From NCBI GenBank assembly GCA_040752815.1, contig JBFMGC010000015.1:1-60107 (forward strand): DNA of 60,107 bases, read 5' to 3'. The notes beneath the pieces are model-generated. The model was given only the letters and a program-made list of their open reading frames with translations. It did no database searches and had not been told where the DNA came from. Positions 8,452 to 17,169 of this stretch are shown one piece after another (position 1 is the first letter of the stretch; every line of letters starts with the position of its first letter). Both the position numbers and the translations under genes were made by a program. Source of the stretch: Candidatus Zixiibacteriota bacterium (GTDB lineage: Bacteria; Zixibacteria; MSB-5A5; GN15; FEB-12).

Positions 8452-9414
8452 CTACCCCAGCTCCGCTCGAAACTTCTTCGTCAGCGCCGGAACAATCTCG
8501 AACAGGTCCCCCACGATGCCGTAGTTGGCCACGTTGAAAATCGGCGCGTCCTTGTCCTTATTGATGGCGACTATCTGCTGTGACGAGCGCATGCCCACCA
8601 GGTGCTGAATCGCGCCGGAAATGCCGACTGCCACATACAACTTCGGGTTGACCGTACGACCAGTCTGCCCCACCTGGGTCGGATACTCGGTCCAGCCGGC
8701 GTCGACCACCGCGCGCGACGCGCCGAAAGCAGCCCCGAGAGCGTCGGCGAGCTCTCTTACCATCGGGATATTCTCGGGGCCCCGAACTCCGCGACCGGCG
8801 GAAACAATCCGATCGGCCTCGGCCAGATTTCGTGTCCCGCTGGATTCGGATTTCACTTCCTTGACCGTAGTCCCGGAATCGAAACAGGCAGCGGCCACGT
8901 TCTCAGCCACGACGTTGCCCGCCCCGTTTGAGGACTCAGCAAAAATCTTGGGTCTAACAGTGACGAAAAACGGCTTGGCGCCCTCTTTGGCCGAGTGCGT
9001 CGCGATTACCGAGCCCCCATAGCAGGGGCGAGAGACAGTCACCCGACCACCTTCGACAGTTATTCCAGTGATATCAGAGATCATCGTGCCGCCGACCATG
9101 GCGGCCAGTCTGGCAAACAAGGCCTTGCCGTAGGAGTTGGCCGGCCCGAGCACTAAGTGGGGCGTATGGCGGCCGACAAGCTCGGTCAGCGCTTTCGCAT
9201 AAACCTCATCGTTAAAGTGCTGCAGCGCCGGATTGGAAACCGCCAACACCTTGCCACCACCTTTGGCGGCCAAGTGGGCGGCCAGAGCCGGGGCATCGGC
9301 GGCTAGGATCGCGGTCGCGATGTCACCGCCCAGTTGTTGGGCGGCATTCAAAAGCTCGAACGAAACCGGCATCAGTTGGGAGTTCTTGTGGAGGGCTACT
9401 ACAAGTATGTTCAT
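8452..9414 (-). CDS. etfA: Electron transfer flavoprotein alpha subunit
   Basis: A 320-residue EtfA, the FAD-binding subunit of the heterodimer that passes electrons from acyl-CoA and other dehydrogenases to the quinone pool. The start MNILVVALHK at 9414 is chosen over the ORF limit at 9504 because it matches the family N-terminus. The C-terminal FAD domain is complete: VSAGRGVRGPEN, then YPTQVGQTGRTVNPKLYVAVGISGAIQHLVGM, then INKDKDAPIFNVANYGIVGD. EtfB, usually adjacent, is not in this window: the gene downstream is convergent and the gene upstream is divergent. It is therefore monocistronic here. Confidence 0.92.
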   Translation of the reverse strand: MNILVVALHKNSQLMPVSFELLNAAQQLGGDIATAILAADAPALAAHLAAKGGGKVLAVSNPALQHFNDEVYAKALTELVGRHTPHLVLGPANSYGKALFARLAAMVGGTMISDITGITVEGGRVTVSRPCYGGSVIATHSAKEGAKPFFVTVRPKIFAESSNGAGNVVAENVAAACFDSGTTVKEVKSESSGTRNLAEADRIVSAGRGVRGPENIPMVRELADALGAAFGASRAVVDAGWTEYPTQVGQTGRTVNPKLYVAVGISGAIQHLVGMRSSQQIVAINKDKDAPIFNVANYGIVGDLFEIVPALTKKFRAELG

Positions 9415-9648
9415 CGACTCACCTCGAAATGGGCAACATTTTGGCCGCCAATATATTGGCCGTGCGGCCAGGCGGCAACCGGAAACTGTGGCGGGCCCGG
9501 CCACGGTTCAGAAAAAAAGCGCGGTTGCCGACAATCATAGTCAGATCAGAGCCTTACCACCGTTATACAAGATAAGGCTGGTCCTTAAATTGTCTGCCGG
9601 CTGAAGGCTTAAGAGCAGCATTCTGTAAATAACCGAAAGGGCTCGGGT

Positions 9649-10344
9649 ATGGCCGAAATCATAGTAAAGTTCGACGACAAGGTGATTGAACGGGTGGTTA
9701 CCGAAAAGAAGCGGATTTCGATCGGACGCACCAATGATAACGACATCGTCCTTGAAAACCGGGGCGTCTCCCGCAAACATGCCACGATCGAGTTCAACAA
9801 CAACGCTGCCGTTATCATGGACAACGAATCGCTCAACGGCACATTCGTGAACAACCGCAAGATCAGCGAGGAAGTCCTCCGGGACGAGGACACGATCACG
9901 ATCGGCAAATACACCCTGGTCTATCACACCGAATCCAAGGCGTCCGACGACAAGATGACCGCGATGGACGGAACCATGGTGCTCAACACCAAGAAACAGA
10001 AAGACCTGATCGAACAGGATCGAGTGGAACGGCAGATTGTGGCCAAGTTCGGCGGCTCCGTTCTGATCGGCGAGGAAAACGCCGATTTCGCCGAGTACAA
10101 ACTCGACCGTGAGGTCACCACGATCGGCAAAGCCAAGTTCGTCCATGTGCGGGCGAAAGGCTTCACCCTAGCCGGAATCCAAGCCAAGATTGTCAAAGAG
10201 GCCGACGGCTTTTATCTGGCCAATCTCGGCAAGTCGGGTAAAGTGAGCGTCAACGGTGAGCCGACCGACCGGGCCGTGCTGAAAAACGGTGACCTGATCC
10301 AGGTGGGCAAATCCATATTCAAGTTTGTCGAGGGTAAGGACTGA
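9649..10344 (+). CDS. Double FHA-domain protein
   Basis: A 231-residue cytoplasmic protein with no signal peptide or membrane segment. The first FHA domain spans residues ~3-95, with the phosphothreonine-binding signature IGRTNDNDIVL...VSRKHATIEF...NGTFVNNRKI. The second, more divergent, spans ~140-230 (TTIGKAKF...GKVSVNGEPTDRAVLKNGDLIQVG) and lacks the canonical R and SxxH, so it may be structural. It overlaps the metallophosphoesterase gene by 1 nt and shares a plus-strand operon with a Ser/Thr kinase at 11085, making it a likely phospho-reader in that kinase's pathway (inference). Confidence 0.88.
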   Translation: MAEIIVKFDDKVIERVVTEKKRISIGRTNDNDIVLENRGVSRKHATIEFNNNAAVIMDNESLNGTFVNNRKISEEVLRDEDTITIGKYTLVYHTESKASDDKMTAMDGTMVLNTKKQKDLIEQDRVERQIVAKFGGSVLIGEENADFAEYKLDREVTTIGKAKFVHVRAKGFTLAGIQAKIVKEADGFYLANLGKSGKVSVNGEPTDRAVLKNGDLIQVGKSIFKFVEGKD

Positions 10345-11072
10345 TGCGCCTGGCCCTGATATCGGATATCCATGGCAACCTGGAGGCGCTTGAGGCGGTG
10401 CTCCGTGATGTCGCGGGCCAGAAGGCCGATCAGGTTCACTGCCTTGGCGATGTTGTCGGCTACGGCTGCGACCCGGTCGCCTGTCTGCACCTGGTAGGAG
10501 ACAGTTGCGATATCAAGCTGATGGGAAACCACGAGTATGCCGCAATCGGCGTGCTTCCCACCGGGGCCATGAATCCCACGGCCCGGCAGTCCATGATATG
10601 GACAATGGCCCAGTTGACCGACCGCGAAATCTCTCTGATTTCCGGGTTTGAGATGACCGCCGAAAGAGAAAACTGCCTGCTCGTGCACGCGTCGCCGTTC
10701 GATCCGGACGAGTGGCACTATATTTTGTCACCGCAGGACGCTGTCGAGGCGTTCGCACATTCCGAACACCGGCTGATATTCCACGGCCATACCCATCTGC
10801 CGGTGATCTACTGCCGGCCTCCGGTCGGAAAAGTGCGGACCATCACGGCGCATGATTTTGACCCCGATGAAAACTCGCGGTACTTGGTCAACATCGGTTC
10901 GGTCGGCCAGCCCCGTGACAATGACCCCCGCGCCTGCTATGTCATCTATGATTCCAGCGAGGACACGGTCTATTTCCGCCGTGTCGAATACGATATCCAG
11001 GCGGCTCAGGCCAAGATGTGCCGGGCCGACATGCCCCAGATGCTCATCGATCGTCTCCAAGTGGGTAGATAG
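10344..11072 (+). CDS. Metallophosphoesterase family protein
   Basis: A 242-residue calcineurin-like phosphoesterase. Metal-ligand motifs appear in order: SDIHGNLEALEAVL (residues ~7-20), GDVVGYGCDP (~36), GNHEYA (~60), then HASPFDP and HGHTHLP (~150). These define a dinuclear-metal YfcE/MJ0936-like phosphodiesterase or phosphatase; the substrate cannot be told. It begins at the stop of the FHA gene (TGATG overlap) and is followed 12 bp later by the CHASE2 kinase. Position between an FHA reader and a Ser/Thr kinase hints at a role in the same phospho-signalling, but calcineurin-like phosphodiesterases are diverse, so this is inference only. Confidence 0.87.
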   Translation: MRLALISDIHGNLEALEAVLRDVAGQKADQVHCLGDVVGYGCDPVACLHLVGDSCDIKLMGNHEYAAIGVLPTGAMNPTARQSMIWTMAQLTDREISLISGFEMTAERENCLLVHASPFDPDEWHYILSPQDAVEAFAHSEHRLIFHGHTHLPVIYCRPPVGKVRTITAHDFDPDENSRYLVNIGSVGQPRDNDPRACYVIYDSSEDTVYFRRVEYDIQAAQAKMCRADMPQMLIDRLQVGR

Positions 11073-11084
11073 AGTGATGTTGAT

Positions 11085-13529
11085 ATGAACAAATACTCGC
11101 CTTACATTCTGTACCTGGTGATCGCCCTTTTGATGGTAGTCCTGGCGGTCAGCGACTTCGGCCCGGTGCAAAGTCTCCAGCGGTCGCTGGACGATTTCCT
11201 GTGCCGAATAACGGCGCCCGGCGGGCCCCGTCCCAACGTGACGCTGGTCGATATCGACCAATCGTCGCTCGATACCTACGGCCACTGGCCCTGGGATCAT
11301 GACCTGATCGCCGATCTGACCGCCGCGGTAGCCGCCGGAGAACCCAAAGCGATCCTGATCAATCTTGATCTGTACGAAGACGCCGCCCAGGAAGCGGCCG
11401 GGCGCACCGATGTCCTTGCCGGACAGCTCGCCTGGATAAAACAAGCGGTTCTGCCCTACGATATCGCCGAGGCCTCGTTCCGAAGCAACAAGACCAGCAG
11501 CCCGGATTTTCTTTTCAACAATTCGGTGGCAATAGACAACCCGTTGGGCGTGATGGACGAGCAATCCAGCCTGCCGGTGCGGAAGGTCTTCCTGCCGGCC
11601 CAGAAACTGCTGCAGCATCACCCGCTTCTGGGATTCGATTACTTCCGCCCGGATGATGACCGCCTGGTGAGACACCAGCCGCTCATCATGAACTACGACG
11701 GGTATTACTATCCGTCCAACAGCCTGCTCGCAGCAGCCACCTATCTTGGGGTGGCGCCGGGCGAGATCAAAGTGGTGGAGGACGAGCGGATCCAGCTCGG
11801 GCCGGGTCGTTCTATACCGATCAATGAGCGGGGCGAATTCTACGTACGCTTTTCCGAGAACGTCCCTTTCGCCCGATACACCGCCGCGCAGATTCTCTCT
11901 GATGACTTCAAGCGTGACGTTCTGAAAAACAAGGCGGTGGTGATCGGACAACTGAGCGGCAGTGAGACGGAATACTTCAATACTCCCGTGCAGGAACGTG
12001 TCGCCGATGTGCTTATAAATGCTGCGGTAATCGAAAACATCATCAATGGCAGCATCCTCGCGCCGCGGACCGATCTCGTCAACATCTTCCTGATGATTCT
12101 GGTGGGGCTGGGCGTGGTGTGCGCCCTGGTTCTGCCCCGCGTCACCCTGATGTACCGGATGATCATTCTCGTCGGCGCCCTGTTTGTCCTGGCCAATGTT
12201 TCGTACCTCATGTTTTCGTCGTACGGAATGATGCTTCCCATCGCGTTTGTGGCGATCGAACTGGTGCTGTTCATGATCGCGTCGCCGTTCCTCGATACGG
12301 CGCTGCTTTCCGCCGGGCGAAGCGAGGAAAAGAAACCGTCGGCCAGGGCAGAAACGACCAAAGTTTCCCGGAAGACTCAGCAGGAGACACCTGTTCGCGA
12401 GATCCGGGCGACCGCTCATGACCCCGAGAATGTCGCGACCACCGCTTTGACTACCGACAGCGGCCGAACGGCATCGGCAGCGGCGATTGATCATCAGACC
12501 GTCAGCCTCGAAGAATCCTCGGATCGCCCGGTGTCGCGCCGGATCGAGCGCTCCGATTCGCCCGCGCCTGAACAAACCGCGCAACTTTCCGACAGCGATG
12601 CGGCCGCGCTCAAACGCGCACGCGAAAAGGATACGGAATACGATCCGGACAGGCAGTCCGATTCCGGCGACAGTTCGGGCGCCATGCTGACCGCGACCGA
12701 CCTCAAGAGTCTCGGCCGGTACCAGATTCACGGAATACTCGGCAAGGGGGCCATGGGCACGGTATATCGGGGAGTCGACCCGGCGATCAATCGACCCGTC
12801 GCGCTCAAGACAATTCGTTTAGACTTTGTCAGCGATCCCGAGGAGCTCGCCGAACTGAAAGAGAGGCTGCACCGCGAGGCCCAGGCGGCCGGGAAACTCT
12901 CACATCCCAATATCGTGACGATCTATGATGTCGGCTCCGAGGGCAGCCTGCAGTATATCGCCATGGAGTACCTCGAAGGTCAGACCCTCGAGACGATGAT
13001 CAAGAAGAAGACCCGCTTCAATTACCGGATTATCGCCCAGATGATCACGCAGATCTGCTCGGCGCTCCAGTACGCCCACGATCAGGGAATCGTCCATCGC
13101 GACATCAAGCCAGCCAATATCATGGTCCTGGGCGACTACCGAGTGAAGGTCATGGATTTTGGAATCGCGCGTGTTGATTCGAACTCGATGACCAAAACCG
13201 GTATCGCCATGGGTACGCCCAATTACATTTCGCCTGAACAGCTCCGTGGCCGGGAAATTGACCGCCGCGCAGATCTATTTTCGCTCGGCGTGATGATGTA
13301 CGAGATGCTCCTGGGCAAACGGCCGTTCAAGGGCGAAAACCTGACCTCGCTGATGTACGCCATCCTCAACCACGAGCCGGAGAAGCCATCGAGCGTCAAA
13401 CCGCAGATCCCGCTGCTGTTCGACCATATTATCGCCAAGGCGCTGAAGAAAGAGCCGGCCGAGCGGTATCAGAAGGCGTCAGAGATAATTGTCGATCTTC
13501 ATGATTTCGTAGAATCGTTCGTTCACTGA
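11085..13529 (+). CDS. CHASE2-domain transmembrane Ser/Thr protein kinase
   Basis: An 814-residue Hanks-type kinase. An N-terminal membrane anchor is followed by a CHASE2 sensor (residues ~30-330, with NVTLVDIDQSSLDTYGHWPWDHD), then about three membrane helices (~335-410), then a low-complexity charged linker (~410-540). The C-terminal kinase domain (~545-810) has GILGKGAMGTVYRG (P-loop), VALKTI (Lys), HRDIKPANIMV (catalytic loop), VMDFGIAR (DFG) and GTPNYISPEQLRG. All catalytic residues are present, so it should be active. The sensor would face the periplasm and the kinase the cytoplasm. It closes an operon with FHA and phosphoesterase genes and is followed by a strong terminator. Confidence 0.93.
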   Translation: MNKYSPYILYLVIALLMVVLAVSDFGPVQSLQRSLDDFLCRITAPGGPRPNVTLVDIDQSSLDTYGHWPWDHDLIADLTAAVAAGEPKAILINLDLYEDAAQEAAGRTDVLAGQLAWIKQAVLPYDIAEASFRSNKTSSPDFLFNNSVAIDNPLGVMDEQSSLPVRKVFLPAQKLLQHHPLLGFDYFRPDDDRLVRHQPLIMNYDGYYYPSNSLLAAATYLGVAPGEIKVVEDERIQLGPGRSIPINERGEFYVRFSENVPFARYTAAQILSDDFKRDVLKNKAVVIGQLSGSETEYFNTPVQERVADVLINAAVIENIINGSILAPRTDLVNIFLMILVGLGVVCALVLPRVTLMYRMIILVGALFVLANVSYLMFSSYGMMLPIAFVAIELVLFMIASPFLDTALLSAGRSEEKKPSARAETTKVSRKTQQETPVREIRATAHDPENVATTALTTDSGRTASAAAIDHQTVSLEESSDRPVSRRIERSDSPAPEQTAQLSDSDAAALKRAREKDTEYDPDRQSDSGDSSGAMLTATDLKSLGRYQIHGILGKGAMGTVYRGVDPAINRPVALKTIRLDFVSDPEELAELKERLHREAQAAGKLSHPNIVTIYDVGSEGSLQYIAMEYLEGQTLETMIKKKTRFNYRIIAQMITQICSALQYAHDQGIVHRDIKPANIMVLGDYRVKVMDFGIARVDSNSMTKTGIAMGTPNYISPEQLRGREIDRRADLFSLGVMMYEMLLGKRPFKGENLTSLMYAILNHEPEKPSSVKPQIPLLFDHIIAKALKKEPAERYQKASEIIVDLHDFVESFVH

Positions 13530-13540
13530 GGGGAGAATGC

Positions 13541-13576
13541 AAAGCCGCCGTGCTTTCGGGCGCGGCGGCTTTTTTT
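13541..13576 (+). terminator. Rho-independent terminator of the kinase operon
   Basis: A 9- to 10-bp stem (AAGCCGCCG at 13542-13550, CGGCGGCTT at 13563-13571) followed by a run of seven T on the plus strand. It lies 12 bp past the kinase stop codon. Confidence 0.9.
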
Positions 13577-13608
13577 GGTTACTCGTCCGAAGAAGCAACC
13601 GTCAAAAG

Positions 13609-13688
13609 CGTAGGGCAGAACCCAAGTAAAATCGTAGGGCAGAACCCGAGCGGAGCGAGCGTTAGCGAGCGACAGCTGTGGTTCTGCC
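13609..13688. repeat. Tandem CGTAGGGCAGAACCC repeats with inverted partner
   Basis: The 15-mer CGTAGGGCAGAACCC occurs at 13609-13623 and again at 13633-13647. The reverse complement of its core, GGTTCTGCC, lies at 13680-13688, so either copy could pair with it. A GCTCGC/GCGAGC-rich palindromic stretch (GCGAGCGTTAGCGAGCG) sits between. There is no ORF; it looks like a dispersed structured repeat. Confidence 0.7.
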
Positions 13689-13768
13689 ACTCGCCCGCTT
13701 CACCGCACAAGGAGAAAACACCATCGGGCAGGGTCGCCCAACGGAGCGAGCTCCCTTTTTACTTTCTC

Positions 13769-14227
13769 TTATTTCTCCGCGTCGCCCTTATCGCCGCCGA
13801 GCACGTCCTCGGCCAGCGACATAGCCACCCCCGAAAGCATCACTTCGACACCCAGGGTTGTAAAGTCAGAGGAGATTAATTCCCGATTGATGGCGGCGTA
13901 GAGCGAGCACGAAGCCCCTTTTTCGACCACCAGCCCGGAAAGCTTGTTGGCGGTTTCGGCGACAAAAGTAACTTCACCGAGCTCTTCGGAGACCACATAT
14001 CCGGAGCAATTGTGAAGCTGCAAGTGGGAGTTGCCGGTATAGACTACGACGAGCATGCCGCGCGTTTTACCCAGATCAACTTCCGGATATACCTCGAGAA
14101 TGAGAATCCGCTTCTCTTCCTGATTGGCAACCTTGAGGCGGAAATGGTCTTTCTCGTCGGTAGCTTTCTCAGCCCCAAGCAGTCTGCTGATCCGATCCAG
14201 ATCGTCGCGAGTGAATACAGCGCCCAT
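13769..14227 (-). CDS. Hypothetical protein at the end of the purine/Tat operon
   Basis: A 152-residue protein not recognised. It has no signal peptide or membrane helix. The N-terminal half is charged (FTRDDLDRISRLLGAEKATDEKDHFRLKV), the middle resembles an alternating-strand sandwich (LILEVYP, MLVVVYTG, LQLHNCSGYVV, VTFVAE), and the C-terminus is Asp/Gly/Glu-rich. It follows tatA by 16 bp on the same strand, so it is the last gene of the long operon. Its coding reality is supported by operon position and codon style. Function is unknown. Confidence 0.65.
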   Translation of the reverse strand: MGAVFTRDDLDRISRLLGAEKATDEKDHFRLKVANQEEKRILILEVYPEVDLGKTRGMLVVVYTGNSHLQLHNCSGYVVSEELGEVTFVAETANKLSGLVVEKGASCSLYAAINRELISSDFTTLGVEVMLSGVAMSLAEDVLGGDKGDAEK

Positions 14228-14243
14228 ATCCGGTCCGCTTTTG

Positions 14244-14471
14244 TCAATGCTTGTCGTTAGGTTTGTGAGGCAATTGCGACGAGTCCTCCGGCGGCTTGTT
14301 CTGCATATCGATCGGGCTTTTGATCTCGTCGCCGGTGTCTTTCATCGCTCTCTTGAATTCCCTGATACCCTTGCCCAATCCCTGCGCCAGCTCCGGCAGG
14401 CGCTTGGCGCCGAACAGGAGCAGAATCGCAAGGAATATCAGCAACAGTTCCCATGGTCCTAATCCGAACAT
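14244..14471 (-). CDS. tatA: Twin-arginine translocase subunit TatA/TatE
   Basis: A 75-residue classic TatA: a single N-terminal membrane helix starting [20 protein letters not shown], the hinge [24 protein letters not shown] forming the amphipathic helix, and a charged cytoplasmic tail. TatA oligomers form the translocation pore for folded twin-arginine substrates. TatB and TatC are not in the window. It lies 28 bp after the DUF4321 gene and 16 bp before the hypothetical gene. With a single tatA-like gene visible, it may serve as a combined TatA/B, as in minimal Tat systems (inference). Confidence 0.93.
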   Translation of the reverse strand: MFGLGPWELLLIFLAILLLFGAKRLPELAQGLGKGIREFKRAMKDTGDEIKSPIDMQNKPPEDSSQLPHKPNDKH

Positions 14472-14499
14472 ATCTCAGACCTCCGTAGGCATATCTCGC

Positions 14500-14769
14500 C
14501 TACAAGTACCACCATCTAAAGTAAATGATCACTAATAAAATTATCAGCAGAGACATAAAGTTAACCTTGAAGTGGAAGCCCAGCGTAAACGAAATCGTAT
14601 AAAAGTGGAACTCGCTGGGACCGATGCCGAGCTGGATCGACTTGGCGAAAACCGTTTTGGCGGCACCTTCGGGTAAAAATGTCCCGATAATGTCGCCCAG
14701 CAGTCCGCCAAGGACCGCCCCTAGAATCAGTGCCGTGGTCAGAAACACGACCTCACGTCGCTTCATCAT
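14500..14769 (-). CDS. DUF4321-like small membrane protein
   Basis: An 89-residue protein with two membrane segments: an N-terminal helix ([27 protein letters not shown]) and a C-terminal one ([23 protein letters not shown]). The layout and the [10 protein letters not shown] segment before the last helix fit the DUF4321 family. The start at 14769 gives a 4-nt ATGA overlap with the purQ stop and suggests translational coupling; the upstream in-frame extension to 14799 lies inside purQ. Function is unknown; the family is often found near housekeeping envelope genes. Confidence 0.75.
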   Translation of the reverse strand: MMKRREVVFLTTALILGAVLGGLLGDIIGTFLPEGAAKTVFAKSIQLGIGPSEFHFYTISFTLGFHFKVNFMSLLIILLVIIYFRWWYL

Positions 14770-15479
14770 ATCGTTTGCCCCAGACTTGCGGTTCGGCACC
14801 GGCTTCGCAGTGATCGAAACACTTTGAGACCGTCTACCGAGCCGAGTATCTCTTCGACCGCCCGTTCGGGATGCGGCATCATACCGAGCACGTTGCCTTC
14901 GGCGTTGCGGATGCCGGCGATATTATTGAGCGAGCCGTTTGGATTGGCCGTCCCGGTTACTCGGCCGCTCGAGTCGACATAGCGAAACACTACCTGGCCG
15001 GCGTCTTCCAGTCTCCGGATATCTTCATCTAAATGACAGTAGCTACCTTCACCGTGGGCGATAGGAACCTTCAACACTTCTCCCTTGCGGCACTCACAGG
15101 TGAACGGCGTACTGTCATCCTCTACTCGGATGCAGACAAACTTCCCGCTGAAGCGAAGGTGGGCGTTGCGAATGAGCGCTCCGGGCAGAAGGCCGGCCTC
15201 GGTCAAAACCTGGAATCCGTTACAGATGCCCGCTACGATTCCGCCCGAGTTGGCAAACCGGACGACCTCCTGCATGATCGGCGAGAAGCGGGCTATAGCT
15301 CCGGCCCTTAGATAATCACCGTAGGAGAATCCCCCGGGGAGGATGATCACATCGCAGCCGAGTAAGTCCGATGATCTGTGCCAGAGAAACTCGACCTCTT
15401 CGCCGAGCACGTGCCTGACGGCGGCGTACGCGTCGTAGTCGCAGTTCGATCCCGGAAACGTGACGATGCCGAATTTCAT
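14766..15479 (-). CDS. purQ: Phosphoribosylformylglycinamidine synthase subunit PurQ
   Basis: A 237-residue class-I glutaminase subunit that feeds ammonia to PurL to convert FGAR to FGAM in purine synthesis. Catalytic elements are visible: [15 protein letters not shown] (oxyanion region), GICNGFQ with the nucleophilic Cys (~residue 89), and [10 protein letters not shown] with the His/Glu pair near the C-terminus. Its start overlaps purS by 4 nt. The synthetase subunit PurL is not next to it and is not in the window. The ~15-residue tail after the PHPERA block is Arg/Ser-rich and probably not conserved. Confidence 0.95.
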   Translation of the reverse strand: MKFGIVTFPGSNCDYDAYAAVRHVLGEEVEFLWHRSSDLLGCDVIILPGGFSYGDYLRAGAIARFSPIMQEVVRFANSGGIVAGICNGFQVLTEAGLLPGALIRNAHLRFSGKFVCIRVEDDSTPFTCECRKGEVLKVPIAHGEGSYCHLDEDIRRLEDAGQVVFRYVDSSGRVTGTANPNGSLNNIAGIRNAEGNVLGMMPHPERAVEEILGSVDGLKVFRSLRSRCRTASLGQTI

Positions 15480-15727
15480 GAAATGTGCTCGATCTCGAAT
15501 TTCTCAATCACCGGGTTAGCCAGAAGCTTGGAGCAGACTTCCTGTATTTGCCGGTCGACACCGTCGGCTCCGGGCTGGATTTCCAGCTCGAAAAACTTCC
15601 CGGAGCGCACCGACACGAAATCGTGGTACCCCATCTGATTCAGGGCCTTTTGAATCGTAACGCCCTGGGGGTCGAGAACACCGTCTTTCAGTTTCACATA
15701 AACAATGGCGCGTTTATTCTGACTCAT
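15476..15727 (-). CDS. purS: Phosphoribosylformylglycinamidine synthase subunit PurS
   Basis: An 83-residue PurS, the small subunit that bridges PurL and PurQ in the Gram-positive-type FGAM synthetase. It shows the family pattern [35 protein letters not shown] and a C-terminal [12 protein letters not shown]. The ATG at 15727 is chosen over the ORF limit at 15760 because [14 protein letters not shown] matches the family start. It overlaps the pssA end by 14 nt and purQ by 4 nt. The presence of PurS implies a small PurL elsewhere in the genome. Confidence 0.93.
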   Translation of the reverse strand: MSQNKRAIVYVKLKDGVLDPQGVTIQKALNQMGYHDFVSVRSGKFFELEIQPGADGVDRQIQEVCSKLLANPVIEKFEIEHIS

Positions 15728-16478
15728 CAATGATCTTTCTATCGGTTTTGCGTCGCCCATACGGCCGCCCGGTCACTTTGCCGACACCGACATAAAAAAG
15801 CCGGTAGGCCTCGCGAGCCAACCCGAACAATATATATGCGGCCACCATCGGAAACAACAGCAGTCTTGGCCGGATCACCAGTCCAATTACCGCCACAACC
15901 AGGGCAAGAGCTTTGATGCGTTCCCAGCGCGTGGAGAAGGTCTCCGGCCAGGTGTCGTATTGTATCTGCGAAACCATCACAAACGAGAACACCGCAATCA
16001 TGGTCACCAGTACGTCTTCGTAGCGAAGCTCACCCCAAAGGTTGTAGCTGAAGATGATATAGGAGACAAGTCCGAAAGCGGCCAGCGGAACCGGCATGCC
16101 CACAAAATCACGCTTCTCCTCGCTATCGGCCATGATATTGTACCGGGCGAGGCGGTATGCGGCGGCCATTATGTACATGATGGAAATGATCAGTCCCAGC
16201 TTTCCGAGCGCATTGAGACGAACCGAGTACACCAGCACCGCCGGAGCGGCGCCGAACGACAGAAAATCGGCTAACGAATCAAGTTCGACACCGAACTGCG
16301 AGGTCGCTCCGGCGATACGCGCCGCCTTGCCGTCGAGCACATCGGCCACTCCAGCCAGCACCACAAACCAGCAAGCCGCAGTGACATGACCTTCGAGCGC
16401 AGACAGAATAGACAGAAAGCCACAGACCACATTCCCCATCGTGAAAACACCGGGGAATATGCCTTTATAATTGTGCAC
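15714..16478 (-). CDS. pssA: CDP-diacylglycerol--serine O-phosphatidyltransferase
   Basis: A 254-residue membrane enzyme of the CDP-alcohol phosphatidyltransferase family, making phosphatidylserine from CDP-DAG and serine. The catalytic signature DG(x2)AR(x8)G(x3)D(x3)D is complete: DGKAARIAGATSQFGVELD continuing SLAD (residues ~48-72). About seven hydrophobic segments follow. It directly follows psd, whose product decarboxylates phosphatidylserine to phosphatidylethanolamine, with a 14-nt overlap, so the pair forms the complete PE branch. The tail after ~residue 225 is basic (VTGRPYGRRKTDRK). Confidence 0.94.
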   Translation of the reverse strand: MHNYKGIFPGVFTMGNVVCGFLSILSALEGHVTAACWFVVLAGVADVLDGKAARIAGATSQFGVELDSLADFLSFGAAPAVLVYSVRLNALGKLGLIISIMYIMAAAYRLARYNIMADSEEKRDFVGMPVPLAAFGLVSYIIFSYNLWGELRYEDVLVTMIAVFSFVMVSQIQYDTWPETFSTRWERIKALALVVAVIGLVIRPRLLLFPMVAAYILFGLAREAYRLFYVGVGKVTGRPYGRRKTDRKIIDESE

Positions 16479-17169
16479 GATCCCTCCCGGGGGGTTCCGG
16501 AGAAGCCGACGCTGGGGTGGCTGTGCCGAGGCAGCCCATTATGGTCGTACCGCCTTGTACATGGTCGCCGACCTTAACCGTGACTTTTGTGTCCGCGGGC
16601 AGAAGCAGATCGGCGCGCGAGCCGAACTTGATCATTCCGAACCGGTCGCCGCTGCTGACCAGAGTCCCCTCTGATAATCGGCAGACAATGCGCCGGGCAA
16701 TAACGCCGGCAATCTGCTTGAAGGCGATACGCCTGCCCGTCTGGGTCAACATCCCAATCTCAGTCTGCTCGTTTTCTTCGGAGGCTTTGTCCTTGAAGGC
16801 CGCGATAAACTTACCGGGATTCCGCTTTACATATTCGATCCTGCCCGAACAGGGAACTCGATTGACATGAACATCGAAAACCGACAGAAAGATCGATACC
16901 TGTATTGTCCGCTCACCGACAAATTGATGATTCGCCAGCGTATCGATCTTTACCACACGGCCGTCCGCGGGCGCAACCAGCAGGTTCGACCCGGACGGAA
17001 TAGCGCGTTCCGGATCGCGAAAGAAATATACCGTGAACAGTGTTGCGATGGCCAGAACCACGCTCGCGGCAAAAAGGCCGCGGCTGTCCCATCGCGTGGC
17101 CGCCCAGAGCGCGACAATCGTGAGCAGGAACCCAACCAGGATGAGCGTCCAGCCATCGCGGGCGATCAT
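16465..17169 (-). CDS. psd: Phosphatidylserine decarboxylase (PSD-A type)
   Basis: A 234-residue short-form proenzyme that converts phosphatidylserine to phosphatidylethanolamine. Two N-terminal membrane helices (WTLILVGFLLTIVALWAA, GLFAASVVLAIATLFTVYF) anchor it. The soluble part holds FRDPERAIP, VSIFLSVFDVHVNRVP, and the processing site FGSRADLLLP (~residue 190), where cleavage between Gly and Ser creates the pyruvoyl cofactor. The length matches the PSD-A/archaeal-like class rather than the ~300-residue class. It overlaps purB by 4 nt and pssA by 14 nt. The C-terminal residues after the TIMG strand are low complexity. Confidence 0.94.
   Translation of the reverse strand: MIARDGWTLILVGFLLTIVALWAATRWDSRGLFAASVVLAIATLFTVYFFRDPERAIPSGSNLLVAPADGRVVKIDTLANHQFVGERTIQVSIFLSVFDVHVNRVPCSGRIEYVKRNPGKFIAAFKDKASEENEQTEIGMLTQTGRRIAFKQIAGVIARRIVCRLSEGTLVSSGDRFGMIKFGSRADLLLPADTKVTVKVGDHVQGGTTIMGCLGTATPASASPEPPGRDRAQL

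Noticed and set aside
13609-13647. CRISPR array from the two 15-bp direct repeats
   Set aside because: Only two short repeats with a 9-bp spacer and no cas genes in the window.
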